Of a stretch of DNA of 64,000 bases, positions 48,489-58,743 are shown in pieces. Origin of the DNA: Patellaria atrata CBS 101060 (lineage: Eukaryota; Ascomycota; Dothideomycetes; Patellariales; Patellariaceae); NCBI GenBank assembly GCA_010093705.1, contig MU006097.1, positions 453,587 through 517,586 on the forward strand, read 5' to 3'. Under the pieces are notes generated by a model. That model ran no database searches, was not told the DNA's origin, and saw only the letters and a program-made list of their open reading frames with translations. Positions within the stretch are counted from its first letter, which is position 1; the number at the start of each line of letters is the position of its first letter. The position numbers and the translations under genes were made by a program.

Positions 48489-50092
48489 CTACTCTGACCA
48501 TTCCTTGAACGCCTTCTGTCTCTGTCTCGAGTTCCAGTTCAATGTTCTCGAAATACTATCGATCCAGTCTGCCCTCTTTCTATCTAAGGGTAGCACGCTC
48601 GGGAATGGATATCTCGACGCTGAAATCGTTACATAGTCGCCTGGACATAACTCTACACGATCCCGGCCATCGAAACTGGCCCACGAGCTCGTTCGCGCGT
48701 CGTATGGGACACCAGCGCGTAAAACGATGGTATCGGGGAGAATAATCGGTCGGAAGGATAATGTGTGTGCGCATATAGCAGTGACAAGAATAACGGGATT
48801 GTCAGGATGACATAGAGGACCACCCGCTGCGAGGTTGTAGGCAGTTGAGCCTGTGGGTGTCGCGACACAGACGCCGTCAGCTTGGACTGAGGTGAAGAAC
48901 TCTTCGCCACCAAAGAGGTCGATAGAGGACATTGTGGGATTTGGCCCCCGGTCGACCACAACTTCATTGAGGATGTTGTGCGTTCCATCCGGCTTATGCG
49001 TATGATCGTTCTCCTGCTCTGGCCCTACGAGCTCATTCACCAAGTCTCGCGTTTTGCTTTCCCCTCCGCGATGTTGGGAGCGCATAACCGTAGCTTCGAA
49101 CCGTAATCTGAGACTTACCGTTATACCTTCCGAAAACGCTCGAGTGAGTAGTTGAGGATAGTTGTCAAAGTCGAACTTGGTCAGAAATCCTAGGGTGCCC
49201 ATGGAGAATGCAAGTACCGGCGGTACGACTCGTTGGAAAAGCCAGCTCGCGTATAAGACTGTGCCATCCCCTCCGAGCTGTCATATTCAGTATGCACAGT
49301 ATGAGTACATGAAATACAAGGACTTACAGCTAAAACAATATCGAATGTTTGCGGTTTGTTTGCACATAGTTCGTTATTCCAGAACTTAAGCCGGCTGCCA
49401 TAGGAAGTATTCTTCTCTCTCAAACCATCGGCATCGAAGATTTTGTTTCTCTCAAGCGTATTTTCGACATATCTAGAGGCCACATATCAGATAAGAATGG
49501 CTGAACAATTGTCATACTAACACGTTATACGAGGGATCCTTGTCCATCAACCATCGCGCGATCTCCCTTGTGTCCTTAATGAGATCCTCATCATGAGCTT
49601 TGGCGAGAATAAATATATTCCGCACGTCTACTCTCAACGCCAGATGTGCAAGTTTTTTTGCAAGTTCACGAATTCCAAAGGCCATATCCGATATTTGCTT
49701 CTTTGTAAGCAATCTGGAATGTAATCCTGAATTGGGTGGACGTTCGGAATCCTTATCCACCCTGCGCTCGGCGGCAAGCCTCTCATAGCTCGGTCTTTGC
49801 TCTGGCGTGAAAATTTCGTATTCATCGTGGCCCTCTAACAGATTGTGAACGAAACAATTGGTCGGTCTGGAATTTTGTCCATTCAACTGGTCTACAAGGG
49901 AGGATTTTCTGCGACGCGCCTCGTCCTGGTTGAACGTAACCTTCAAACTGTCAGTTTATATTATATCGTCTCTTCTATCTCGAAGGTGTTTACCTCTAAT
50001 GCGCGCTGGATCTCCGCATCACCAGCCTTCCCTGCTTCATTGACTCCCTCAGAGAGGCTGTTAGCTTGTAACTCATCTGGCGGGGTAGACAT
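48489..50092 (-). CDS. NAD kinase (Utr1/Pos5 type), 483 aa, four exons
   Basis: Phosphorylates NAD+ to NADP+. Exons on -: 49994-50092, 49522-49940, 49328-49472, 48489-49277; phases agree. Landmarks: FDIVLALGGDGTVLYASWLF (GGDG nucleotide motif across a splice junction), AFSMGTLGFLTKFD, HNILNEVVVDRGPNP, and DGVCVATPTGSTAYNLAAGG. The start at MSTPPDELQANSL (50092) follows an out-of-frame ATG at 50157. Splicing from 50133 (donor GTGATC at 50132) to 50079 would alternatively give MSFTPKDQDELQANSL in the same frame. Intron 1 appears to use an AAG acceptor (49941-49943) because the nearer CAG lies only a few bases from the CTGAC branch point. It diverges from acetoacetyl-CoA synthetase. Confidence 0.93.
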
Positions 50093-50573
50093 GAATGTCT
50101 TTGGTGGGGTAAAAGTACCTGCATTGGATCACCTTGATCTTTAGGAGTGAAAGACATACTTGCGAGCTGTTGAATGAAGGGTTTTAGGAAAAGGTACAAA
50201 GTAGGAGATGAGACGCGACTTAAAAAGACGTGTCGCTTATAGTGTTGGGCCTTGTGGAAAATAATTCCATCCGCGGTCTTGCAATTATGACGTTGCTATC
50301 CTTGAGCTCGGACACGTACTGTACGACTAAAAAAACTCCAAACTTCATTCCATTATACTGATTCAAATATTTTCGCTCCGAAAAGAAGAATTATGAGGGA
50401 CGGACTTGTGAGAAATCAGGAGTTTATCTACCAATGCAATAGAGCTATAAAGCTATCTAGCTGTGGTGCAATGAGTTACTACTGCATGATGTGTAAGCTT
50501 TCCTAATCCCGTTCCCTCACCTCAACCAGACGTAGATCTCCGAACACAATATATTTCCAATTGAACAAACAAC
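50093..50573. promoter_or_regulatory. Divergent promoter of NAD kinase and acetoacetyl-CoA synthetase
   Basis: 481 bp separate the two start codons. The NAD kinase side carries an ATG at 50157 that opens a 53-codon frame overlapping the main start. Confidence 0.5.
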
Positions 50574-52794
50574 ATGGATAATATTAAAACCCAGCAGGCC
50601 GATGGGTCCAGTGGTGGTCAATCTTTATATCCCGTTCGTTTATGGGATCCTCCTTCCCCTGAAACTGCCACAGCTCGTATAATGTGGAACTTTATGCAGG
50701 AAGTGAACAAGAAGTATGATCTGCAATTGAATTCCTACAAAGATCTTTACTCCTGGTCAATTGAGAATATAGCTACATTCTGGGGAGAAGTATGGCACTT
50801 TACGGGTATCAAAGCATCAGAGTCATACACTGAGGTTAGCATAATCAACATTAGCATTTCCGGGTAAGATACTTATCAAAGTAAGGTATTAGATGAATCT
50901 GTGCCAATTTTCCCTCGTCCAAATTTCTTCAAAGGTGCAAAACTCAATTTCGCGGAGAATCTCTTATATCCTGCCCCGAGTCCCTGGCCTCATTCACTGG
51001 CAATTATAGAGGTTACCGAGACCGAAAGGAAAGAATTCTCTTGGGATGAACTCCGGAATCAGGTTCGGCTATGTCAAGGGGGGCTTAGAGCAATAGGGGT
51101 GAAAGAGGGAGATAGAATTGCTGGATATGTTGCTAATCATACTAATGCTCTTATCGCCATGCTAGCGGCCACCTCTCTAGGAGCTATCTGGACGGCCTCG
51201 AGTACAGATACTGGTCCGACAGCAGTGTTAGATCGACTAAAGCAGATAGAACCTACAATTCTCTTTGCGGATAATGCATCATTCTACAATGGAAGAAACC
51301 ATCCAGTACTACCAAAGGTCGCCGAGATTGCTGCTTCACTCCTTACACTCGAAGCAGTCATTATCCTCCCGTCCACCTCATCAATGGATGTAGACCTAAA
51401 TTCCATAAACCTATCCTCAGGATCAGTGTACGATTATCACTCCTTCATATCCCAAGGGACGCCGTCCTCAGAACTGAACTTTGCCCAACTATCACCAGAT
51501 CACCCTGTCTATATATTATACAGCAGCGGCACAACCGGTGCCCCCAAATGTATCGTTCACAGCGCTCTCGGCACCCTAATCCAGCACAAGAAAGAGCACG
51601 CGCTCCACTGCTCCATATGGCCCGGTGCTCGACTCTTCTACTACACCACCACAACATGGATGATGTGGCACTGGCTAGTCTCCGGCCTCGCCAGCGGCGC
51701 AACCCTAATCCTGTACTCCGGCTCTCCCTTCCGATACCGCTCCTCAATCCCCTCCCCAGATCCCTCCAACTCCTCCTCAACTCCCACCTCCACCCCCGAC
51801 GACCTCGCGATGCCCCGTCTAATCTCCGAACTGGGAATCACCCACTTCGGCACTTCAGCAGCCTACCTCTCCCACCTGGAGCAAAAGTCCCTCCTCCCCG
51901 TCGCCACGATCCCAATGCCCACCCTGAAGGCGATTTACAGCACCGGCTCCCCCCTCGCCCCGTCCACCTTCGCCTACGTCTACCGCGCCTTCCCCGCGAC
52001 CGTAAACCTCGGCAGCATAACCGGTGGCACGGACATCATATCCCTCTTTGGGGCATCGTGTCCCCTCCTCCCCGTCTACGCCGGCGAAATCCAATGTCTC
52101 GGCCTCGGCATGGCCGTGCGCGTTTACGACCCTGACGGCAACGATATCACCGCCACGGGCGATGAAGGCGACCTCGTCGCCGTCCGCCCCTTCCCCTCGC
52201 AGCCGACCTCGTTCTGGGGCCCGGACGGAAGGGAGAAGTACCGCGCTAGCTACTTCGACAGGTTCGAAGGCGTGTGGCATCATGGGGATTTCGTCCGCGT
52301 CAACCCCACCACCGGCGGCCTCGTTATGTTGGGCCGTAGCGATGGCGTGCTTAAACCCGCTGGTGTGCGCTTCGGGAGCGCAGAGATCTATAATCTCGTT
52401 TTGCGGCATTTTGCGGGTAGTGTCGCGGATGCGCTTTGTGTGGGTCGTCGGCGCCAGACGGATGTTGATGAAACGGTGGTGCTGTTTTTGAAGATGGAGG
52501 AGGGGAGGGCCTTTGATGAGGAGCTCGTTAAGGAGGTTAAGGCGTGTGTGAGGAGGGAGTTGAGTGCGAGACATGTGCCGGGTGTCGTGGTAGAGTGTAC
52601 GGAGATTCCGGTCACCAGCAATGGGAAGAAGTGAGTATCTTTTCGGACTGATTGTTATGTGAATTTGCTAACCATTCGATAGGGTTGAGGGCGCGGTGAA
52701 GCAGATTTTGAGTGGATTTGATGTTAAGACATCTGCGTCGGTTGCTAATGCGGAATGTTTGGACTGGTACCGTGAATGGGCACGGACGCACTAA
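50574..52794 (+). CDS. Acetoacetyl-CoA synthetase, 705 aa, three exons
   Basis: Activates acetoacetate (ATP-dependent AMP-forming ligase of the ANL superfamily, close to acetyl-CoA synthetase). Exons 50574-50834, 50886-52630, 52683-52794, in phase. The N-terminal LWDPPSPETATARIMWNFMQ and FPRPNFFKGAKLNFAENLLY are diagnostic of the subfamily. The P-loop is YILYSSGTTGAPKCIVHSAL, followed by TTTTWMMWHWLVSGLASGAT; the hinge/core has WHHGDFVRVN and MLGRSDGVLKPAGVRFGSAE, with SNGKKVEGAVKQI holding the catalytic Lys at the last splice. The first intron ends in AAG (50885). Composition changes sharply inside exon 2 near 51.5 kb, from AT-richer to C-rich and then G-rich. Confidence 0.95.
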
Positions 52795-52995
52795 TGGTTC
52801 CTCTGGGAGTAGTATGGTTCTCGGATAGACGATCATATTATAGACTTGGGTGAGAGATGCACAAGTATACATACGTACATACAGAGAGAAGATGACATTA
52901 AGACCAGTATATTACACTTTTTCCCATTTGATTAGGAAGACATGAGTTCGACCAGGAATTCTCACAATATCGATAGAGATTCGCATATACGACAT

Positions 52996-54141
52996 CTATG
53001 ACGCATTCTTCATTTCTCGTAACTTCGCCATCACACCAATGGGATCATTCTTCCCGGTGGCTTTCTGCATTTCCGGGTCCTGAATCTTCAATCAGTATTG
53101 CGCATGTCCATTCAACCTCGAAAATACCTACATCAACTCTCATAAACACATTGTGCGCCTTCTCATCCCCGATCGTAAATTTCCCCTGAGTCTCCTTGTT
53201 GCTGTTTGCAAAATCTTGCAGTTTCTTGATAGCGGCATTTTGGGAGACGGTGACGCCGAATTTGACGTTTCCCTTCGTGTACTCGTGACCGGGCTATCAA
53301 AAGTTAGACGAATAAATACGGGATGGACAGCTGGGTATGTACGTAGACTTTGGTATCGTCCGGTAATGATGCGAGTGTCTCGTTGAGCGCTTTGTGCATC
53401 TCTTCCGCCGTCCCCTCGAAAAAGCGACCGCATCCTGGACCTTGTGTAAGACATCTTTCCTAGAACTTTTGTGAAAATATGTGATAGGTACCTCCTATAA
53501 ACAATGTGTCTCCGGTAAATACTGCTCTATCCTCGCCGTCTTCGAAGAAATAGCATATACTGTCTTGGGTATGGCAGGGTGTGTGCAGCGCTCGGACCTT
53601 GATGGTATCTCCTATGGTGAACGTAGAGTTGTGTGGAGGGGAGTTAGAGACTTTGGCGCAGTCTTTGCCACCAACGATGGGTAAGGGATAGTGTTTGAGC
53701 TAAGATGAAACGATATCAGTAATGAACGATGTGGTATTCTGATATAGGGCACGAACGATTTCTGTATTACCACCTGCATGATCATGATGACTGTGATTAT
53801 TAGTCACATATTGCGGTTTAGGGGGTATTAGACATACTGATGTGTATTTATGATAGTTGTGAGCTTGATCTTGCCGCTTTCCGTCTGTTCTTTTAGGACT
53901 GGAAGAACCCTATGACGCATCAATACCGGTTTGAGAAGACTTCTTAGAGCTTCAAAATAAAGCAGACGAATCAAACATACTCGGGAGGATTCGCAGGATC
54001 TATCACCACAGCTTCTTTCGACTTGTCATCGCTCACAATATAAGCGTAGTTGTTCCCCGACCCCTCCCCTGCATCGTGTCAACCACTCCTATTAAATTAA
54101 AGTGAGGTAAACTCACACATTGGAATGGATTGTATATGCAT
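52996..54141 (-). CDS. Hydroxyacylglutathione hydrolase (glyoxalase II), 254 aa, eight exons
   Basis: Hydrolyses S-D-lactoylglutathione in methylglyoxal detoxification. Exons on -: 54117-54141, 53981-54068, 53838-53909, 53757-53790, 53492-53699, 53343-53434, 53132-53293, 52996-53079; all phases agree and the length is typical. Metal ligands: [13 protein letters not shown] (across an intron), [34 protein letters not shown] and [10 protein letters not shown]. Start [20 protein letters not shown]. With eight exons in 1.15 kb it is the most intron-dense gene in the window. The fourth intron (donor GTTCGT) is the least certain. It converges with acetoacetyl-CoA synthetase 201 bp away. Confidence 0.93.
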
Positions 54142-55140
54142 AGGCCGGGAAGTGACTAGCTATCAGATCATTAGCTATTCAGGAGTCGTTTACCGTCTTA
54201 ATCTCATGGTTGTGCTTACAGAGCTAATAGGCCTAGTAGTGGTTGATCTGAGGAGGGTACGCTGAATCAATGGTGAAAGAAAGCTCATCAGGAGGATTAG
54301 TGGTATACTGGTGATAATAGATCTTAAATTCACGGTCTGGCGCATATGTTTAGAGATAAAAAGCGGAGAGAGGAGAGAGCTCAACATGACGTGCATCGGA
54401 CTATCGGACTTAAGATCTGCTTATTCAGCAAAATATTCCCTTTCACGTATGTTCATGTCAACATCCTTAGAGTCATATCGACTTGTCCTCTCATACTATA
54501 CTATACATCAGAAGAAATAAAACCCAGTCTCCAAATCACAGCACTAACGGTGAGATTTTGGTGTTTGTCAAGTCTGGTATTTGCATCGAGATAGTTATCT
54601 TAAGGGGCGGATACAAGACTGATGAGCTTCGAAAGAAGGAGGAAAGTTACCAAGCTTTAAACGTATTCTAAGAGCTTAGCTGCTTCTATACGTATTAATA
54701 TAATTGAGCATTCAAGGCTTCAGTGGTTAAGATGAAAAGAAAAGATCGAGATAGTTGATTACATCCGCAAGGCTGAAGCGGCTGACACTTTGAATACAGG
54801 TACAGAGATATACAACATCCTATTTGTATGCCGTGGATAGCGCTTCTTCGCGTTGTTTATCATACAATCTCCTTTAAGTAATTAAATTTCTCTTATCAAT
54901 TCGAAGAATACCTGATGAAGTAAGACGTGCGGCTACAGGAAAGCTTACCTTTTCCACCACCAATACCGTATGAACAGGATGCTGTATAATATATTGATTT
55001 CTCCCAATCAGACAGACGTGGTACATTGCAATGGCCGGACGTATTAGTTCAACCACCTGGTTTTCGTTCGGACACCATAGAACCAGAATGGGATTTTTTT
55101 CAGGACCATTCGCCGGAAAATCTGGATATCCCTGTGTGAG

Positions 55141-55231
55141 ATGAGAAAGTGGAGGTAATGCCTTGATTCTATTTTGTATGAGGTTAAACCCGTCGTAACT
55201 ACACGATATCTATTAAGGTATCGTTGTAGAT
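55141..55231 (+). repeat. Copy A of a duplicated 91-bp segment
   Basis: Aligns without gaps to 55868-55958 with about 18 mismatches by my count, many of them transitions. Both copies encode a similar peptide in one frame (CLDSILYEVKPVVTTRYLLR here), so the source was probably coding. Confidence 0.75.
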
Positions 55232-55867
55232 CAGCTTCTAGACAATTCAGCTGTTTTTAGTCCGTATCTTATTTTACATACCCTTCCAGCTTCTCTAGTT
55301 TATACTAGACGAGCTAAGATAACCGCTAAAGAAATATTAGATAACTATATAACTATATATATGTATCTAATAACTCCGTGGGCTACTTAGTCCATATAGT
55401 ACAATGATCGTCTCGGCACTTGACTCTGAGCTGTACTGGAGATATCGGTTGGTGTTCAGAATGATGTAAACGGTGGTTTGTGGAGAGATTCGTGTAGCAC
55501 GCCGTATAGACGCCGTTCCAGAGGCTCGTTGTGGCCATTGAAGAGGCCGAACCGATGGCAGTTGACGTGGCTGAACAGATAGCCGAAGACGTGGCCCGAA
55601 GACGAGGCGGATCAGATGGCCATAGATCAGTTCGTACAGATAGCTGTTAACGAGGGTAGTTTACGTCGTATACGACGAGCTAATTCTCGTGGGTTAAATG
55701 GTGCCAAATAGACAGAAGCAAAAGTACCCAGTTCTTTTACATCGTTAGATACGAGGCGTCAAACCCGATTCTTTTACACTTGCCAGCAACGGAAGACAGT
55801 AATAAGGTGACAGCAGTGTTCACGTACGTACTTAGAATATAAGGCAAGCCGGGCTGATAATTATAAG

Positions 55868-55958
55868 ATGAAAAAATTGAGATAATGCCTTGATTCTATT
55901 CTGTATATGGTTAACCCGGTGTTAAATACACGAATTCTGCCAAGGTATCGTTGCAGAT
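55868..55958 (+). repeat. Copy B of a duplicated 91-bp segment
   Basis: Partner of 55141-55231; encodes CLDSILYMVNPVLNTRILPR in the matching frame. It ends ~20 bp before the start of the C2H2 relic. Confidence 0.75.
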
Positions 55959-55980
55959 ACGGTAAGTTTCCTAGCCTGAT

Positions 55981-56947
55981 ATGGTATCTCCATGTCCCTC
56001 AAACGAAACGTCGCCAAATTCCGCCGAAAGGGGTGCACAGATTGAAAGCGCTCCTTCAGATGCAGTTTTCCCTTTTCCTATCATTGAGGACAAGCCTAAA
56101 GTAAACAAGCCTAAAGTAGACAAACGCAAGAGGTATGCATAGTAGCCTTCGTGCTTCTGGACAATCTAACCGTCTATCTAGAATATCCGACACTGATGAC
56201 GTTGAATTAGATAGGCCTAAATTGTCGTAGAGACAACTGAATAGATATGAGGGCCCTGAAAAGGATTGCACCCGGAAAAGTGCCCGTGGTTTCTTCCGCT
56301 ATGATCACTTGAAGCTCCATTTCTTCCAAAATCATCAAGATTGTAATCTCGAGTGCGGTCGAGGGGGTGGCAAAACTTTCACCTCTCTCCATCTCTGGGC
56401 TGTTCACGGGAGATTCAATTCGAGCGGAGGACTGCATGGAACGCTTGGTAACAGTATTTGCCGACAGACATTTTGCCCGGTTTCAAACCGCCTAACATTT
56501 ATGCAGAGGGAATCATTGAACACACATATCATTGAACACATTACCCAGGGGCTTTCAACTGCGCAGCATCGTGCTATTCTTGATGCTGAAATCGATCCTA
56601 CGACTGTTGACATCGTTTGTCCCTTATGCAAAGGAAGGTCAACCGATTTCGATAGGTTTCTATTTCACCTTGATGCTCACTTCATCAACGGTCTCGACGA
56701 TCTGACGCATCATCGTACGCTCAGATAATATGAGTTGATTAGATCTTGGGATATGTTAGACAACGAGCAATCCTCGGGCCCGTGCCCCGGGCACGCAAAT
56801 TGCGATGGGGCCCGCTGGTCTCATGGTTTTCTGTATGCCCCGTATCCAGACATCCACAGTTACCGGGAACGGATCCTTAACCTGGACCCGGATTTCTACA
56901 CGCATCCCGTTTTCGATGACTTGAGAGCTTGCCATCAACCTCCCTAA
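55981..56947 (+). pseudogene. C2H2 zinc-finger protein relic
   Basis: Exon 55981-56132 and, after a 49-nt intron, 56182-56947 form one frame interrupted by TAG at 56228 and TAA at 56726. The sequence between and after the stops stays coding-like: DCTRKSARGFFRYDHLKLHF, CNLECGRGGGKTFTSLHLWA and VCPLCKGRSTDFDRFLFHLD followed by AH, a classical C-x2-C-x12-H-x3-H finger; then CPGHANCDGARWSHGF. Fungal regulators with poorly conserved fingers look like this. The N-terminal part is Ser/Pro-rich with a tandem KPKVNKPKVDK. Two in-frame stops suggest decay, although the 139-codon central frame could still be made. Confidence 0.6.
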
Positions 56948-57613
56948 CGCTCACGACTACTAATCTAGGATATTCAGTAACTCGAACGTCCATCCTACCA
57001 TCAACTAGCAAACCAGTAAAGGGATTCAGAGGTTGCGAGTGTTAGAAAGGATGATTCTGATTGAGGACTGGATTACTACCTATTTCACTACTCTCTTTTA
57101 TTGTTCCAAGTTCCTGCTTCCAGTTTCCACCACCAAATTGCTCCAATCTTCTTACCTTTTTTATACTGAAAGATCCACGGTCTCCCATCTCATTTCTATC
57201 CACAGCAACATCTTTCTCCTCAGATTTCCTCACCACACTCTTTTGTACCGAACGATTCACGGCCTTTCATCTAGATAAAATATAAACCCCACGCTCCTTA
57301 AAAACCTCATCCCAAACCGTACCCATCGTGACACCCACCACCTGCACTACCAGAACACCAACCACTCTATCGAAACCACTGACCATCGAGAATCCCCCAT
57401 GACGGACGAAAAGCCCCTCCCACCACGCATGTCCATAAACATCATAAACGCCGCATGGCCCCCATCTCACCCTAAGCAAACAAACCCCTCCCCCTGTACC
57501 TCGTACACCCTACCATAACCCCCATATAACGTTATCCCCTTAGACCTCTCCTCATCAACATTTAAACTGGCTCTATAAAGCCTCAGATTTTGAATAGGGA
57601 TCTTCCCAAGCAT

Positions 57614-57626
57614 CCCCCCCCCCCCC
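57614..57626 (+). repeat. C13 homopolymer
   Basis: Pure C run in the C-rich region. Confidence 0.9.
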
Positions 57627-57747
57627 GTCTTGCAGACCTATGGACCTAAGGACTCCCTCGTATTTTGGATCTTTCCGATTGTTATACTTACGCTTCTGCT
57701 ATTTGACCTTCTCCCGTATCCGAACCCATTCCCCCCCCCTCCCCCCC

Positions 57748-57774
57748 GAAAAACAAACAAACAAACAAACAAAC
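57748..57774 (+). repeat. (AAAC)n microsatellite after C-rich runs
   Basis: About six AAAC units directly follow two C runs (57731-57747). Confidence 0.9.
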
Positions 57775-57973
57775 TCTCCAGAAACCCTTCCCACTATCAA
57801 CAGCCTCCTCATGAGATCCTCCCCCACCAGAAACCCCCTCCCATCCACCCTTCCCCCTATCCGACCTTCTCTCCTGTTTAGCCTCCCCCCTAAACACCAT
57901 ATTCCCCACCGGACCCGGCTACGGCATAACAATATAATATTACACACGGGACACGGTAAAGTTAAATATATCA

Positions 57974-58010
57974 CCCCCCCCCCCCCCCCCCCCCCCCCCC
58001 TTCCTCTCTA
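57974..58010 (+). repeat. C37 homopolymer
   Basis: An uninterrupted run of 37 C, the longest homopolymer in the window. The complementary G strand could form a quadruplex or triplex. The length may be imprecise in the assembly. Confidence 0.9.
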
Positions 58011-58743
58011 TGCCCCGCATTAAACCCTACGGAAGGCCCCCGAACCTATACTCTAAACTCTATATTCCACACGTCCCAAATCCATCACCAATGTTTCAAC
58101 ATCTCTTCCATTCTCTATCATGGGCTGAGATGACGATCGATCGATCGACTGATTAACTAATTGATTGGATTAATTGATTTATATCCTGAGATATCTACCT
58201 TAGGTAATCGTATGGTATCATATATGCTTGAATGTAGTAAAGTATGTACTTCCTTCCTTCCTATCTCGTCCACTGCCTCACTCCCCCTTCCGTTCATTCA
58301 ATATACAATAAAGGACAGGAGGAGCAACCGCATGATCGCTCCTTCCCTTTCCCTCTCCCCTTCCCAATCCGTCCACCTCACTGCCATTACAATTAAATGA
58401 CACCTCAACTCATCCTCCCCCGCCTTGAGCATTCTCCATCCTTCAATAATTCAATCTACCCCTTCCCCCACCCCTCCACTATGGTAGGTAATTCCGTCCC
58501 TGAGGTATCTTCTATGCCAACCCAAAATTCCTAATGCTATATGTATCCCAACCTGAATTCTAAAAAGGAGAGTCATGACCCACAGGATCCATATTCATAC
58601 ACTCATTAAACTAAACTTCACCTCCCAAACACCAATTACCAAACACAAAATCGCGTACCAAAATCCCGCCATGCAGCCCAAATTTTTTCAAATAAACAGA
58701 AAGGAAAAGAGTAGAGAGCCCACCAATTCATCTCTTGCAGATC

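Larger units (their letters stand above)
54142..55980. other. AT-rich gene-free region left of the C2H2 relic
   Basis: No gene is supported. It holds AT-rich DNA with short palindromes near 55.3 kb and the first copy of a duplicated 91-bp segment. A stretch near 55500-55660 reads like Ala/Glu-rich coding sequence (EEAEPMAVDVAEQIAEDVAR) but has no clear start or family. Confidence 0.45.
56948..58743. other. C-rich low-complexity region
   Basis: No gene is supported. From about 57300 the + strand is strongly C-rich, with several homopolymers and microsatellites listed separately. A GATC/GATTAATT-type simple repeat lies at 58132-58182. The right part is probably the 3' UTR of the GPI-protein gene. 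Confidence 0.5.

Noticed and set aside
55330-55380. AT-rich palindromic segment (TTAGATA...TATCTAA)
   Set aside because: Too short and without target-site duplications or copies here to call it a transposon end.
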